60,543 nucleotides of DNA, from the NCBI RefSeq assembly GCF_020521235.1, contig NZ_BLAY01000043.1, positions 1 through 60,543 of the forward strand, given 5' to 3'. The position numbers and the translations under genes are program-made. Every line of letters begins with the position of its first letter. Positions within the stretch are counted from its first letter, which is position 1. The stretch is from Microseira wollei NIES-4236. GTDB lineage: Bacteria; Cyanobacteriota; Cyanobacteriia; Cyanobacteriales; Aerosakkonemataceae. Under the pieces are notes generated by a model that saw only the letters and a program-made list of their open reading frames with translations, did not search any database and was not told the origin of the DNA. Positions 8,722 to 18,900 of the stretch are shown here, one piece after another.

Positions 8722-9669
8722 CTAAAATATATCTTTGATGTAATTATCTACTCCTTGAGTGCCGCTACCGTACTTTTTAATAAATTCATTTGTTATCCGG
8801 TCACAGCAAGCATCAATCTCTTCGGATATAGAGTGCTGATGTAATACTTTTGCCGCTGAAGTCCGTAGGATTTCTAACAATAGGGAACTGTAATCGGGAT
8901 CGTCACTGACAAAATCCCAGAGTTCCCGCCCTATCAAAGTCCTGATTTCCCAATCGGGTAACAGTTGTTTCAGCAGTCCAATTGTTACAGTACAGTTCTT
9001 TTTCCATAGGTAATGCCAAGATAAGCTTTGTCTCCCTCATCAATTTTTTCCTGTATTTTCTTAGCCCAATAGACTATCTGATCTTTATCCATGCTATTTG
9101 GGCCACTTTTGACCTGAATCCACGAACGCTCACCACTAAGATTAGTCTTCATTAAATCCCATCCGGAATTTTTAGGAGCATTTTCGACAGTTTCTGAACT
9201 AGCGAGGAGGATATTTTGAATAAAAAAGCCCATTGACGTGACGATCGATCTTGTGGTTGCCATATAAACGTTGAGGCGAACAACTTTTTCTGGAGTTTCC
9301 AGGTTAAGGGATCTAATTAAAAATGGGTTGGGATTAAGATTTTCCAGAGACAGGATAGTGAGCATAGCTAATTGCCTTTTCGTGAAATCTCGACTGATAC
9401 TAGCTAAGAAATTCTCAGATACTGTCAGTTGTGTCGATAGATTCCCTGATGATACAAAAGATAGGATACGCTTAATTTCATCATCGGTTAGTTTGAGCAG
9501 TTTTTTCCCAGATATACTCTTAATGTTGCTGATATCTGACTCTGTTACATTGATAAATTCCTCTATATCTGAAAAGTGAGAAGCTCTCATAACGAGCTTT
9601 ACTTGCAGTTAGACCGATTTCGTTTCGTAGGACAAAGGCCAACATTTCATGAAGTTTATCATCTGACAC
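8722..9669 (-). pseudogene. Type II restriction endonuclease, two frameshifts
   Basis: Begins at a GTG (9669) with a GAGGAG ribosome site, 24 bp after the methyltransferase stop. The first piece (MSDDKLHEML..., GLTASKAR) runs into a frame change at about 9592. The main piece (9590-8985) holds FINVTESDISNIKSISGKK, ATTRSIVTSMGFF and the nuclease core GWDLMKTN...SWIQVKSGPNSMDKDQ, a PD-(D/E)xK-type site ending in QVK. A second frame change in an A-run near 8997 leads to TVTIGLLKQLLPDWEIRTLIG and the C-terminus, with a stop near 8722. The sequence resembles PmeII-family enzymes. The enzyme should be inactive. Confidence 0.75.
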
Positions 9670-9692
9670 GCTGTAGTCTCCTCATCTGGTTA

Positions 9693-10868
9693 TTACGTAA
9701 AAAGAGGGAGTTGGTAAAACTGGACTCGTCCCTGAACATTTTCTCCCTTAAGCCGCTTGTGTAGGTATTCACCAATTGCTTTTGCTAGAAGTACTGGAAC
9801 TGCATTGCCAATCTGCCGATATTTAGACGCAGTTGAACCATAAAATATGCAATCGTCTGGAAAAGTCTGAATCCTGGCAGACTCTCTCACACTCAGGGGA
9901 CGCAATTCTTCTGGGTGGCACATATCTGTAGCCTTCTGATGCGGACTTGTTGTGACGGTAGGCGAGGGCTTATCCCAAGACAAACGCCGATAGAAACCAA
10001 CTTTACCACCGCCAGATTTGTATGCACCTCCCATCGCTTCCTTTTTTAATTCATCAGGCAAATATCTCCAGTTTTGTCCGGCTTTCAAAAGGCGCAGGTA
10101 TTTAATGCGACTTTCTGAGTAAGGAATGTATTCGGGTTGAGTATCAACTAACTCCTCAAGCGCATCTTTGAGCGTGAGCCACTTTGGTAGCCCACGGATG
10201 CCTTTTTCACTATAAATAGGTAAAGGAAGAGTAACCGATTGACCATCTCTGGATCCGATAAATATGACTCTTTCCCTAACTTGAGGAACACCGTAGTCAG
10301 CTGCATTTAAAAGACCATAGTTAACTTCATAACCAATCCGTTTCATCTCTGCTAATACTACTTGAAGGGCGCTTCCTGGCATTTCATCCGGTTCTAGAGG
10401 TGGAAAACCTAGTCCTCTTTGATGGTGGGGGCGGTGACGAATGGGTGCAGAAAGTAGCCCTCTGACATTTTCCATGACAAAAAAGCGGGGCTGGACTTCT
10501 TCAACAATGGGAATAAAATCCATAAACAAGCTACCGCGAGGATCGCCTATAGAACCCCGTTTTCCTGCCGTGCTGTAAGGTTGGCAGGGTGGCCCACCAG
10601 TGACAATATCTACCTCACCAGCACGCAAAGATCTGCCAATTCCTAATACGCGCCCTGCTTGTTCCAAGAGAGTTTGGCTGCTGACTTGTTGAATGTCTCT
10701 TGGTACGGCACACTCAAACAGGTGTGGGCGGTTAAGGACTATAGTCTTGACCGCGTCAGGGTCTATTTCCACCACATTGACTGTATGAAAGCCTGCCTGT
10801 TCCATTCCCAGGTCTAGGCCAAAAGCTCCTGCAAACAAGCTGATGGATATCAGTTTATCGTTGAACAC
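9693..10868 (-). CDS. DNA (cytosine-5) methyltransferase
   Basis: 391 codons from a GTG at 10868. All key C5 motifs are present: motif I SLFAGAFGLDLGMEQAGF, motif IV GGPPCQPYSTAGKRG with the catalytic Cys near residue 92, motif VI MENVRGL, motif VIII QVRERVIFIG and motif X YRQIGNAVPVLLAKAIGEYL. The target-recognition region lies between motifs VIII and X. It transfers methyl groups from S-adenosylmethionine to cytosine and would have protected DNA from the adjacent nuclease. Because that nuclease is broken, this gene now looks like an orphan epigenetic methylase. Confidence 0.93.
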   Translation of the reverse strand: MFNDKLISISLFAGAFGLDLGMEQAGFHTVNVVEIDPDAVKTIVLNRPHLFECAVPRDIQQVSSQTLLEQAGRVLGIGRSLRAGEVDIVTGGPPCQPYSTAGKRGSIGDPRGSLFMDFIPIVEEVQPRFFVMENVRGLLSAPIRHRPHHQRGLGFPPLEPDEMPGSALQVVLAEMKRIGYEVNYGLLNAADYGVPQVRERVIFIGSRDGQSVTLPLPIYSEKGIRGLPKWLTLKDALEELVDTQPEYIPYSESRIKYLRLLKAGQNWRYLPDELKKEAMGGAYKSGGGKVGFYRRLSWDKPSPTVTTSPHQKATDMCHPEELRPLSVRESARIQTFPDDCIFYGSTASKYRQIGNAVPVLLAKAIGEYLHKRLKGENVQGRVQFYQLPLFT

Positions 10869-10991
10869 AGCGTAAGCTCTCTTTTGACGCGCGCGACTTC
10901 TGATCTAAAGATACCCGCGTTGTTGCCAGGGCTGCTTGTTTTAACTAGAGTAGGCGATCGCACTTTATACACAAATTCCTAAACTAGAGTC

Positions 10992-11864
10992 ATGGAAAAC
11001 ACAGAGACTTTCACCCCCCAACTCACAGAGGATGGTTCGTTTACCTTCTTTTCAGAGAAGTTTGGCGAAATGTTTCACAGTCGCTATGGTGCGAAACAGG
11101 AAGCTGTATTTAAATTTGTCGAACCAACCGAACTCAGGCATAAGGCTGTAAAACCGAGTTTGAAATTGCTGGATGTTTGTTACGGTTTGGGATATAATAC
11201 CGCAGCGGCTTTAGAAACGATTTGGCAAGTTAATCCCGATTGCTGTGTGGAGTGGATCGGATTGGAATTAGATCCCAGCGTGCCTAATAGCGCGATCGCT
11301 CACCGCCTCCTCGATGCCTGGAATCCATCGATTAGGGAAATTCTCACCAATTTGGCGACTGCTTACCAAGTTAAAACGAACAGACTTGAAGCTAGATTGC
11401 TGATCGGCGACGCTAGGATAACCATCGGGCAAGTTTATCAGTCGGGATTTCAAGCGGATGGGATTTTTCTCGATCCGTTTTCACCTCCTACTTGTCCCCA
11501 ATTATGGACGGTGGAATTTTTGGGATTGGTCGCCAAATGCCTCAAGCAGGATGGTAAGCTAGCTACTTATTCCTGTTCCGCAGCGGTACGGACGGCATTG
11601 ATGGCAAGCGGGTTGCAAATTGGCGCAACGCCACCAGTGGGGAGGCGAAGTCCGGGTACAGTCGCCAGCTACACTAACGATTTACCGCCACTTTCACTCC
11701 AAGAGCAAGAGCATTTGCACACCAAAGCCGCTATTCCCTATCGCGATCCGAGTTTGTGCGACCCATCAGAGGTGATTGTGCAACGGCGTCAAATCGAGCA
11801 AAAAACTTGCTCTCTGGAGCCTACTTCCCGTTGGAAACAGCGGTGGTCAATGGCTCAAAGTTAG
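10992..11864 (+). CDS. MnmC/MnmD-like tRNA methyltransferase (DUF752)
   Basis: 290 codons. SAM-binding core LLDVCYGLGYNTAAAL at about residues 60-75, the FLDPFSPPTCPQLWT active-site segment, LATYSCSAAVRTAL, and the GRRSPGTVAS segment are diagnostic of the methyltransferase half of MnmC. In bacteria this domain completes 5-methylaminomethyl-2-thiouridine at the wobble position of some tRNAs. The FAD-dependent oxidase half of bifunctional MnmC is absent, as usual in cyanobacteria. An ATG with a weak ribosome site was accepted. Transcribed divergently from the methyltransferase; a HIP1-like site lies between them. Confidence 0.85.
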   Translation: MENTETFTPQLTEDGSFTFFSEKFGEMFHSRYGAKQEAVFKFVEPTELRHKAVKPSLKLLDVCYGLGYNTAAALETIWQVNPDCCVEWIGLELDPSVPNSAIAHRLLDAWNPSIREILTNLATAYQVKTNRLEARLLIGDARITIGQVYQSGFQADGIFLDPFSPPTCPQLWTVEFLGLVAKCLKQDGKLATYSCSAAVRTALMASGLQIGATPPVGRRSPGTVASYTNDLPPLSLQEQEHLHTKAAIPYRDPSLCDPSEVIVQRRQIEQKTCSLEPTSRWKQRWSMAQS

Positions 11865-12032
11865 AATCAGAGCGGACGCGACAAGTAAAAAATGTTGCTA
11901 AAGTAATAGCAGATTTCAAGAAATTGTCAAAAAGTATATGGAAAATCTTGCGGTGTGCAGTCATTTTCTAGTAAAAACAAAGTAGATCTACTTGGTTTTT
12001 CGATTCGCGGATTTGAGATGAGAGGGAGTACT

Positions 12033-12239
12033 ATGACGATTTGGGTGAACGAACAGATCGATCCGATGGGTCTTGTTTACTCTTGCATCGCCTCCTGCAA
12101 CGAGAACCAGGCGAAAGATTGCCACGAGTCTTTCAAGCAAAATTTGACTGAAGGACAAAAAGCAGCGGGTTGGGTGGCGCGCTTGCGGACGGTTAATTGT
12201 TGGGATGAAGTTCCGGTGAATGCTTTAAAACTAGATTAA
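12033..12239 (+). CDS. Small conserved-looking protein, unknown function
   Basis: 68 codons from the ATG at 12033, chosen because AGAGGGAG lies just upstream; an in-frame extension to 11955 lacks such a site. The protein begins MTIWVNEQIDPMGLVYSCIA and contains three Cys. No domain is recognised. It ends 3 bp before the start of the MMADHC-like gene, so the two are probably co-transcribed and perhaps translationally coupled. Confidence 0.6.
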   Translation: MTIWVNEQIDPMGLVYSCIASCNENQAKDCHESFKQNLTEGQKAAGWVARLRTVNCWDEVPVNALKLD

Positions 12240-12242
12240 TTT

Positions 12243-12839
12243 ATGGTTATGGCCAATCCACAACCTGTAAGTGTCCGGCATGGACTTCCGATCCATTTAG
12301 TTGCCGACAATGGACAAGAAGTTCAAATTTCGGTTAATAGACCTAGTTTATTTATGGTTCAAAACTTAGAGCGGGTGATCCCAGATTGGAACTTGCCGGT
12401 TTTGTGGGTGGCGATTGTCTTGCAGCAAGCAAGATACCAATTGGCGGAAAGTACACCCCATGTGGAACGGGAAAAAGAGCGCTTGCGGGAAAAATTTATG
12501 CGATTTGGGTTTGATGTGGCGTTTAATCTGCGCGATCGCGGTTTTTTAAGCGACTTGATCGATCCTCGCACGGGATATCCCCTGCTTTCCCGTCCAGGAG
12601 AAATTCGCCACGACGATACGGCGGTAGTCAAAGCGCTGCTGGGATTTCCGGTAACGACGAATCAATGTTCGGTTTTAACCCATCCCAGTTGGGGTACTGC
12701 GGTTTACCCCAGCACGCTATTTGCTTCAGCTTCGCCCAGAATTATGAAGTCTGTGTTAAAAAATGTTGCGGTTCTGCATGGTTGGAAGCTTGCCAAACCC
12801 GCCGTGGAACTATCTATTGCGGCGCCGGGGAATCGCTGA
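12243..12839 (+). CDS. MMADHC-like (cobalamin trafficking, CblD) family protein
   Basis: 198 codons. The conserved block ERLREKFMRFGFDVAFNLRD, then DLIDPRTGYPLLSRPG, HDDTAVVKALLGFPV and HPSWGTAVYPS, matches cyanobacterial homologues of the human methylmalonic aciduria and homocystinuria type D protein. The human protein directs cobalamin to its two enzymes; the role in cyanobacteria is not established. An alternative start is the second Met (12249). Placed directly after a 68-codon gene. Confidence 0.7.
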   Translation: MVMANPQPVSVRHGLPIHLVADNGQEVQISVNRPSLFMVQNLERVIPDWNLPVLWVAIVLQQARYQLAESTPHVEREKERLREKFMRFGFDVAFNLRDRGFLSDLIDPRTGYPLLSRPGEIRHDDTAVVKALLGFPVTTNQCSVLTHPSWGTAVYPSTLFASASPRIMKSVLKNVAVLHGWKLAKPAVELSIAAPGNR

Positions 12840-12842
12840 GGA

Positions 12843-13028
12843 AGATTTCAGATTTAAGATTTCAGATTGCAGATTTAACTAACGGGGAGTTTGACTTGCT
12901 TAGGACTGACGCAGGACGATCCTATCACCAAAGTTTCTACGTAGATCTCTTTTCAGAGAAACCCGGATGGGTGCGCGTAAGTCCCGTTGCGGTAAAATCT
13001 GAAATCTGCAATCTACAATCTGCAATAA
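12843..13028. repeat. Nested inverted repeats (CAGATTT arms around a GACTTACGC-type unit)
   Basis: AGATTTCAGATTGCAGATTT (about 12851-12872) faces its complement at 12992-13020. Between them lies a unit with TAGGACTGACGCA at one end and TGCGCGTAAGTCC at the other, a variant of the family at 24449 and 24758. It separates the convergent MMADHC-like and potassium channel genes. Confidence 0.55.
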
Positions 13029-13029
13029 T

Positions 13030-14127
13030 TTAGGTGTGTTTGGGGCGACGCAGGGTTTTAGAATTGATGGGGCACAGAAGTTTGTTGATTTCGCGCAGTT
13101 GTTCGGCGGTTCCCATACACATGAGCAAATCTCTAGCCATAATAATAGTTTCGCCGGTAGGGCCGCCAATTAGACTGCCGTCGGCGCGGCGAATGGCTAA
13201 AACTAAGGCACCAGATTGCGATCGCAACTTCGCCTCGCGCAATGTTTGACCGACATACGGACAAGTTTCTGGATCGATTAAAAATTCTTCCATGTAAAAA
13301 GCGCGATCCGCACCTGTAAGAATTCCATCGACAAAGTCCATTACCTGGGGTCTGAGGGCGGCTGCTGCCATGCGCTTTCCCCCTGTAATATAAGGAGAAA
13401 CTACCGCATCGGCACCGCCGCGCTGTAATTTTTGGATTGCTTCTTCGCTATTGGCGCGCGCGATCGCTCTAATATTAGGATTCAGTGTTTTTGCGGAAAG
13501 CACGATGTAAAGATTTTCTGCATCCCTGGGAAGCGCCGCGACTAAACAAATTGCTCGTTCAACTCCCACCGCCAGCAACACTTCATCTAAAGTGGCGTCG
13601 CCTTGAACGGCAACATAACCGTGTGCTTGCGCTTCCTGTACTTGTTCTAACCCAGAGTCTATCGTCACAAATGGGATGCCTTCGGCGTCAAATTCCAAGG
13701 CGATTTGACGACCAGTGCGCCCAAATCCGCAAATAATATAGTGTTGGTTGAGAGATTCGATCAAGCGTTTTAATTGCCTCAGTCGTCTTCCTTCTTGAAA
13801 GTAACCTTGAATCAGGGCTTCTGTAAATCGGTTGACGATGTAACCGATGACGATAACGCCCATTAAAATTAAGACTATGGTAAAGATGCGTCCGCGATGA
13901 CCGAGGGGTTGGGTTTCTCCGTATCCCACGGTAGCGAGGGTAATCACCGTCATGTAAATCGCGTCAGACCACCCCCAGCCTTCTACAAGCTTGTACCACA
14001 GCGTGCCTGTGAGGAAGACGCCAAACAGCGCGATCGCACCCCCAACTAGCTCTTGTTGGAGGCGAAGATATTTTTGTTCTAGTGTAGAATACACGAATAT
14101 TGCTTGCCCATCTAAACAATCTACCAA
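13030..14127 (-). CDS. Potassium channel with RCK (TrkA-N/TrkA-C) domains
   Basis: 365 codons. Two transmembrane helices (about residues 28-50 and 82-105) flank a pore loop with the K+ selectivity filter TVGYGE. A cytoplasmic RCK Rossmann domain begins HYIICGFGRTGRQIA (GxGxxG nucleotide site) at about residue 128, followed by a TrkA-C regulatory domain ending near residue 350. This MthK-like layout gives a tetrameric ligand-gated channel in the cytoplasmic or thylakoid membrane. Convergent with the preceding gene. Confidence 0.9.
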   Translation of the reverse strand: MVDCLDGQAIFVYSTLEQKYLRLQQELVGGAIALFGVFLTGTLWYKLVEGWGWSDAIYMTVITLATVGYGETQPLGHRGRIFTIVLILMGVIVIGYIVNRFTEALIQGYFQEGRRLRQLKRLIESLNQHYIICGFGRTGRQIALEFDAEGIPFVTIDSGLEQVQEAQAHGYVAVQGDATLDEVLLAVGVERAICLVAALPRDAENLYIVLSAKTLNPNIRAIARANSEEAIQKLQRGGADAVVSPYITGGKRMAAAALRPQVMDFVDGILTGADRAFYMEEFLIDPETCPYVGQTLREAKLRSQSGALVLAIRRADGSLIGGPTGETIIMARDLLMCMGTAEQLREINKLLCPINSKTLRRPKHT

Positions 14128-14437
14128 TAGGTAGAATAGCGGCTGGTAATGGCTAATTGCTAATTGCTAATTGCTAATTGCTGATTGGGAGCGGAGCGTA
14201 ATATGGCATTTTTCCTGATTGAGCCATTAGCCATTAGCCATTAGCCAATTTTTTATAGCTAGTTGAATCGGAAAGCTGATTTTCACATTGCATGAGATAG
14301 ATTGGGCTGACGCGAGCGCGCGGATTTTCTTGCCAACATTTCTCAAACAGTTGTTTCCCTTCGTTCAACAAACCTGAATCATACAAAAATAACGCTTTTT
14401 AAAACACAATTTTAGTGGCTAATTTCCCATGTTTAAT
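14128..14437. repeat. Gene-poor stretch with heptamer repeats
   Basis: Contains tandem TAATTGC heptamers (about 14153-14183) and CCATTAG heptamers (14224-14247), the same short tandem repeats found at 7785, 28030, 30712, 34505, 45655 and 46958. The remainder, 14250-14437, includes a degraded coding-like segment but no intact frame. Confidence 0.6.
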
Positions 14438-14744
14438 TTAGATTGGAGCGGCATCGAATACTTCAAATACGGCAACTTTTTGGGATTTTCCCTTCACTTG
14501 GACGCGCTCGATCAAGCGCCGGACAAAATTCATTTGTTCTTGCAGTTGTGAGAAGGTGTAGTGAGAAATTAGCAAAGGAACGCTATAAACTTTTGTCAAT
14601 TGCTCAAGACGCGAGGCAAGATTTACAGCATCGCTAATCACGGTGCTGTCCATAAGGATCTTCTAGAGCTTACGACAGTTCTCTTTTTAAACTATCGAGA
14701 ACCGTAATCTCGTCATCAACGAAGATAATGACGGTTTTTTTCAT
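14438..14744 (-). pseudogene. Response regulator-adenylate cyclase gene, internally deleted
   Basis: Begins at an ATG (14744) overlapping the upstream response-regulator stop as ATGA and reads KKTVIIFVDDEITVLDSLKRELS, a REC domain start, before a stop near 14672. Then 14653-14438 encodes MDSTVISDAVNLASRLEQLTKVY and the C-terminal end of a class III adenylate/guanylate cyclase (71 codons). Everything between, namely most of REC and the catalytic metal-binding part of the cyclase, is missing. This is a deletion relic and not a functional cyclase. Confidence 0.7.
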
Positions 14745-15136
14745 AATTTTTCCAACCCGGTTATAATTGCTGCAATTAAGTCTTTTTTCTCCCAAGGTTT
14801 AGCAATATAACGATGGAGATCGGCGTGCTTATTGGCTCTTTCAATCGCGGCTTCATCGGCTTGACCAGTTAGTAAAATTTTGACAACTTTCGGAAACCTT
14901 TTATGAACTTCGACTAAAAATTCATCGCCCTTCATTCCTGGCATGAGCCAATCCGATACAATGACAATTGTCTGAATTTCTTCTTCTTCAAGTTCTGCCA
15001 AAACTTCTAGCGCTTCCTCAGCACTTTCAGCCGCTTCATAGGTGTACTTTTCCTCGAATTCGTCTTGGAGTTGTCGGATAACGCTGTTTAAAATTATGGC
15101 TTCGTCGTCAACGCACAAAATAGCAAATTTACTCAT
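14741..15136 (-). CDS. Single-domain response regulator
   Basis: 131 codons forming one REC domain: acidic pocket CVDDEA near the N-terminus, phospho-acceptor Asp in VSDWLMPGMKG, the switch Thr in KILLTGQAD and the conserved Lys in YIAKPWEKKDL. No output domain. It probably relays phosphate from a hybrid kinase; the downstream REC-cyclase gene (now deleted) overlapped it by an ATGA and would have been its co-translated partner. Confidence 0.9.
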   Translation of the reverse strand: MSKFAILCVDDEAIILNSVIRQLQDEFEEKYTYEAAESAEEALEVLAELEEEEIQTIVIVSDWLMPGMKGDEFLVEVHKRFPKVVKILLTGQADEAAIERANKHADLHRYIAKPWEKKDLIAAIITGLEKL

Positions 15137-15216
15137 AGTTTTGTCTCAATTTTGAATTGGTGAATTGTGTATTTGTGGGGTAGGCATCTTGCCTGCTCCA
15201 AATATTTTTAACAGGT

Positions 15217-15816
15217 TTATTGATTTTCCTCATTCTTTTCTGTATCGATAACTACCCCTTCATAAATATCGCTCATTGACATTTGCACTCCCACCGAAGC
15301 CAAGGAAATTGTAGCAGATTCTCCCTCATATTCCTGAAATAACCATTGTCCTGATTCATTTTTCAGGTACTGCTCAACTAAAAACTCATATTGGTCAACT
15401 AAAATATACTCGCGAAACTCAGGAATCGAGCGATAGAAGCGAAACTTATTTGTTCGATCAAAATCTTCTGTAGAGTTAGAAAGCACTTCTACAATCAGGA
15501 TGGGATTGAGTACCTCATCGTTGCGTCCTTCTGTGAAAACAGGTGGTCCAGAAATTACCATGACATCAGGATAAGTTCCGCGCCGATATCGGGGAATCCA
15601 CAACCGCAAGTCGCTCATAAATGGTTCGGCATTTTTTCCTCTTAAAGCATATTTCAAGAAGGCATAGATATTGCCTGTTATCCGGTTATGATTAATCGTG
15701 CCACCTGTCATAAGTACAATTTCTCCATCGCGATATTCACTTCTAAATTCAGCAGTTTCTTCTAACTTTCGGTACTCATCTGGAGTGTAGGTGCGTTGCG
15801 GCGTTTGAGTTAACAT
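15217..15816 (-). CDS. Uma2-family (DUF820) putative endonuclease
   Basis: 199 codons. Opens with TPDEYRKLEETAEFRSEYRDGEIVLMTGGT and contains SDLRLWIPRYRRGTYPDVMVISG and PILIVEVLSNSTEDFDRTNKF, the Asp...Glu-x-Val pattern of the Uma2 restriction-endonuclease-like fold. These genes are greatly expanded in cyanobacteria and their substrate is unknown. It stands alone here between signalling genes. Confidence 0.9.
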   Translation of the reverse strand: MLTQTPQRTYTPDEYRKLEETAEFRSEYRDGEIVLMTGGTINHNRITGNIYAFLKYALRGKNAEPFMSDLRLWIPRYRRGTYPDVMVISGPPVFTEGRNDEVLNPILIVEVLSNSTEDFDRTNKFRFYRSIPEFREYILVDQYEFLVEQYLKNESGQWLFQEYEGESATISLASVGVQMSMSDIYEGVVIDTEKNEENQ

Positions 15817-15865
15817 TTCTATCTCCTAGTTAATTTATTTATAGTAACGCTCCTCTAAAAGCGAG

Positions 15866-15932
15866 GCAGATCCTCGCTTGATCTCGTTCCCAGGCTGAGC
15901 CTGGGAACGAGTTAGGGAGGCTCCGCCTCCAG
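15866..15932. repeat. Cluster of short palindromes (CTCGTTCCCAGGC family)
   Basis: Three adjacent hairpins: AGCGAGG/CCTCGCT, a perfect 14-bp-arm palindrome centred on 15897 (CTCGTTCCCAGGCT and its complement), and GGAGGCT/CGCCTCC. The same central palindrome recurs at 31785-31809. It lies just beyond the stop of the giant kinase gene and could act as a factor-independent stop or RNA stabiliser. Confidence 0.65.
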
Positions 15933-15934
15933 TC

Positions 15935-18900
15935 CTATAACACAGGTAGAGAAACGGTAAAAGTCGTTTGACCGGGGACTGATTCAAAAGTAATGTTTCC
16001 CTGATGTTTTTCGACAATTTTCCGCACGATATCGAGTCCCAAACCGCTGCCTTCGCCTGGGGGTTTAGTGGTAAAGAAGGGTTGAAAGATTTTATCTTTA
16101 ATCTCATCAGGGATGCCTTTACCGCTGTCGGTAATGCTGATTTTAATGTAACCTTCTTGTTGAATGGCTGCGATGGTGAGGGTTCCTTTATTATCCATCG
16201 CTTGCAGGGCGTTGTGGATTAAATTTGTCCACACTTGGTTGAGTTCATCGAAGTAACAATCAATGGGTGGGAGTTCTTGGTAGTGGCGGATTAATTCGAC
16301 CCCATGTTTGATTTGATTGTGATAGAGGGTTAAAACCGCTTCCAAACCATCGAGAATATTGGCTTGGACGGTTTCGCCAGTTTGGTCGTAACGGGCGTAG
16401 GTTTTGAGGGCAAACACGACTTTGGCAGCGCGATCGCTTGCCGTAGTAATATCTCTAGTACTATCTTGCAAGCGAGCAAAGGAACGCACAATTTTGAGGA
16501 AACTATCGCTGTCAGGTTGTTGCAAGAGAGGGATGAGGGGTTCGAGGTTGTGGCAAATTCCCAAATCGAGGAGGAGGTTAGCCAAGGTGTCAGCATTGTT
16601 AATATTTTGTGCTTCTAATTCTCCCGTGAGGGCTTTTCTCAATTGTCGTCGTTCGCGCCCGGATATGGTGGTAGTGTTGGAGAGCGATCGCGCTAACAAT
16701 GCCAAAAATTGCTCTTCTCGTTCTGGGGTAAGTTCGCGGAATAAAGAAGGAAGCTTGCTCAGGTTTTCTTGCAGGAATTCGCTAATATAACCCACGGAAG
16801 AACGAATCGCACCCAAAGGCGTGTTAATTTCATGAGCAACTCCAGCCACCAGTTGACCTAATGCTGCCATTTTTTCTGATTGAATCAGTTCGTCTTGGGT
16901 AGCTTTTAAATCGCTTAAGGCTTGGGATAATTCTTGGGTACGTTCCTCTACTTTCGTTTCCAAAGTAGCGTATAGTTGGGCATTTTCAATCGAGATGGCT
17001 GCTTGTGAAGCTAACACTTTTAACACTTCTAATCTGGCTGGTGTAAATGCACCGACGGTCAGATTATTTTCCAAATAAAGGAGAGCGATCGCAACTCCCT
17101 GTTTTTGGATCGGCATACACAAAACCGACTTTGGTTGATGCCCAATAATGTAAGAGTCAGCAGCAAAGGTATTCTCAGCCGTCGCATCATTAATTACCAA
17201 AGTTTCTTGGGTACGCCAGACATAGTTGATTAAGGTGATGGGAATTTCCTCAGAGTCAACAACAGGAGTAGAATGCAAGTTGCACGCCCTACCGCTAACG
17301 CATTGAGCAGCGACGAAGAATGAATCTCCCTCTAGCAAAATCAGAGAGCCTTTTTCTGCTCCGGCATTCTCAATCGTCACTTGCATTAAAGAGGAGAGCA
17401 ACCCCTCGAGTTGAATTTCTCCTGACAGCGATTGAGATGCTTTAATTACCGTCGCCAAATCCAGAATTTCTGAAACACCTGAACTGCTGGATGTTATAGT
17501 TCCAGTCACCATTTGGGCAATTGTCTCGCCTGTCTTTAAGCCTGTTTTCTGGTTTAAAATCGGGGCGAGTAATTGGGGATAGCGCTTTTCTAAATCTTCA
17601 ACTTTGGCTTTAGCACCCCAGCGTGCATAGGCGTAGTAGGCATCAATTAAATACACTTGGGCAATTTTCTCTTTTCCCCAGGTTAGATAGAATTTGGCTG
17701 CCAGCTCATTGCTCAGTGCTTCGTCTTGGATGTATTCATTTTCTTTGGCTCCCTTGATGGCGCGATCGTACATTTCTATCGCTTCTACTTTTTCCCCTAA
17801 AACTCGATGCCGTTCTGCCTCTACTAAATAGAATTTATGTAAATAATTCATCGGGGCATGATTCCCCCAGTTTTGCATTTTTTGCTGATTTTCAGTTATA
17901 GTTTTGAGAATTTGTTGTTGTTCGGAAATATCTACATCAGCATACACCGCCAACTTAGACAGAGAATCATATGTATAGAAAACTGGCACTAATATCGAAG
18001 CTACTCCTGCATCTAAATACTGTTCTGCTCCAACCGAATGCTCAACCGCTTGTTTGTATTCGCCAAAAAGATAGCAAAGAATTAACTTATTTAAATAAAA
18101 ATAGTAACAGGCTATTCTGTAATTATTGGCGATGTGAAGGGGTAACATTTTAGCTTCATCACAAGCTGTACCGATTAAACAGCAAGGATTCTCTGTCATT
18201 CCCAGCAAGTTTAATACAAGTTGATGGTAAATTTGATGCAATTGAAGAATGCTATCCTGATTTATATTGTTGATAGCGTCCCTGTAGGTTTGCATCTCTA
18301 GTTCAACCCTTGATAGCTCGGTCGCTCCGCTAAAGTATAAATGGTAGCAATACCTCTGGGCAGAATAGCCAGCATGTTCTAAATCTCCTGTTTCTAAACC
18401 GCTAGAGTAAGAATCTAGAAAGGGTTTTAATGTTTCTTTGATATGCCTTTTCCAATGTTTTATAAAGCAGGATTTTACAAACAGCGTCATAGCCTTGAAA
18501 GGCTTAGCATCTAGCTTTTCCAGCAGATTTAATGCCAGTTCTCCAAATTCGTATCCCGATTCTAACTCTCCCATGACTCCGCATAGAATCAGTCCATAAT
18601 TTGCATAAGCATGAGTATGAGTTGGTGCATTACCATATTCAAGCGCTAACTGAATCTGTTTAAAAGTAATCAGAGGCAACAGAACTGGAGTCACCATGTA
18701 GGCAGCAGGACAGAGTTTTAACAGTATTTGAGTGGCTGCCAGTTTTTGCGGGTCAATCATATCAGGCAAGTCAATTAAATCCTGAATGCGTTTCCCTTGT
18801 AAAGCCAATTGCGTCTGTTCAAAAGCCAGGGGAATTTCTGTCGGTTCTGGCTCTTTAGGTAAATCTATACCTAAGAGTGCGAGAATGTCTAAACCAAGAT

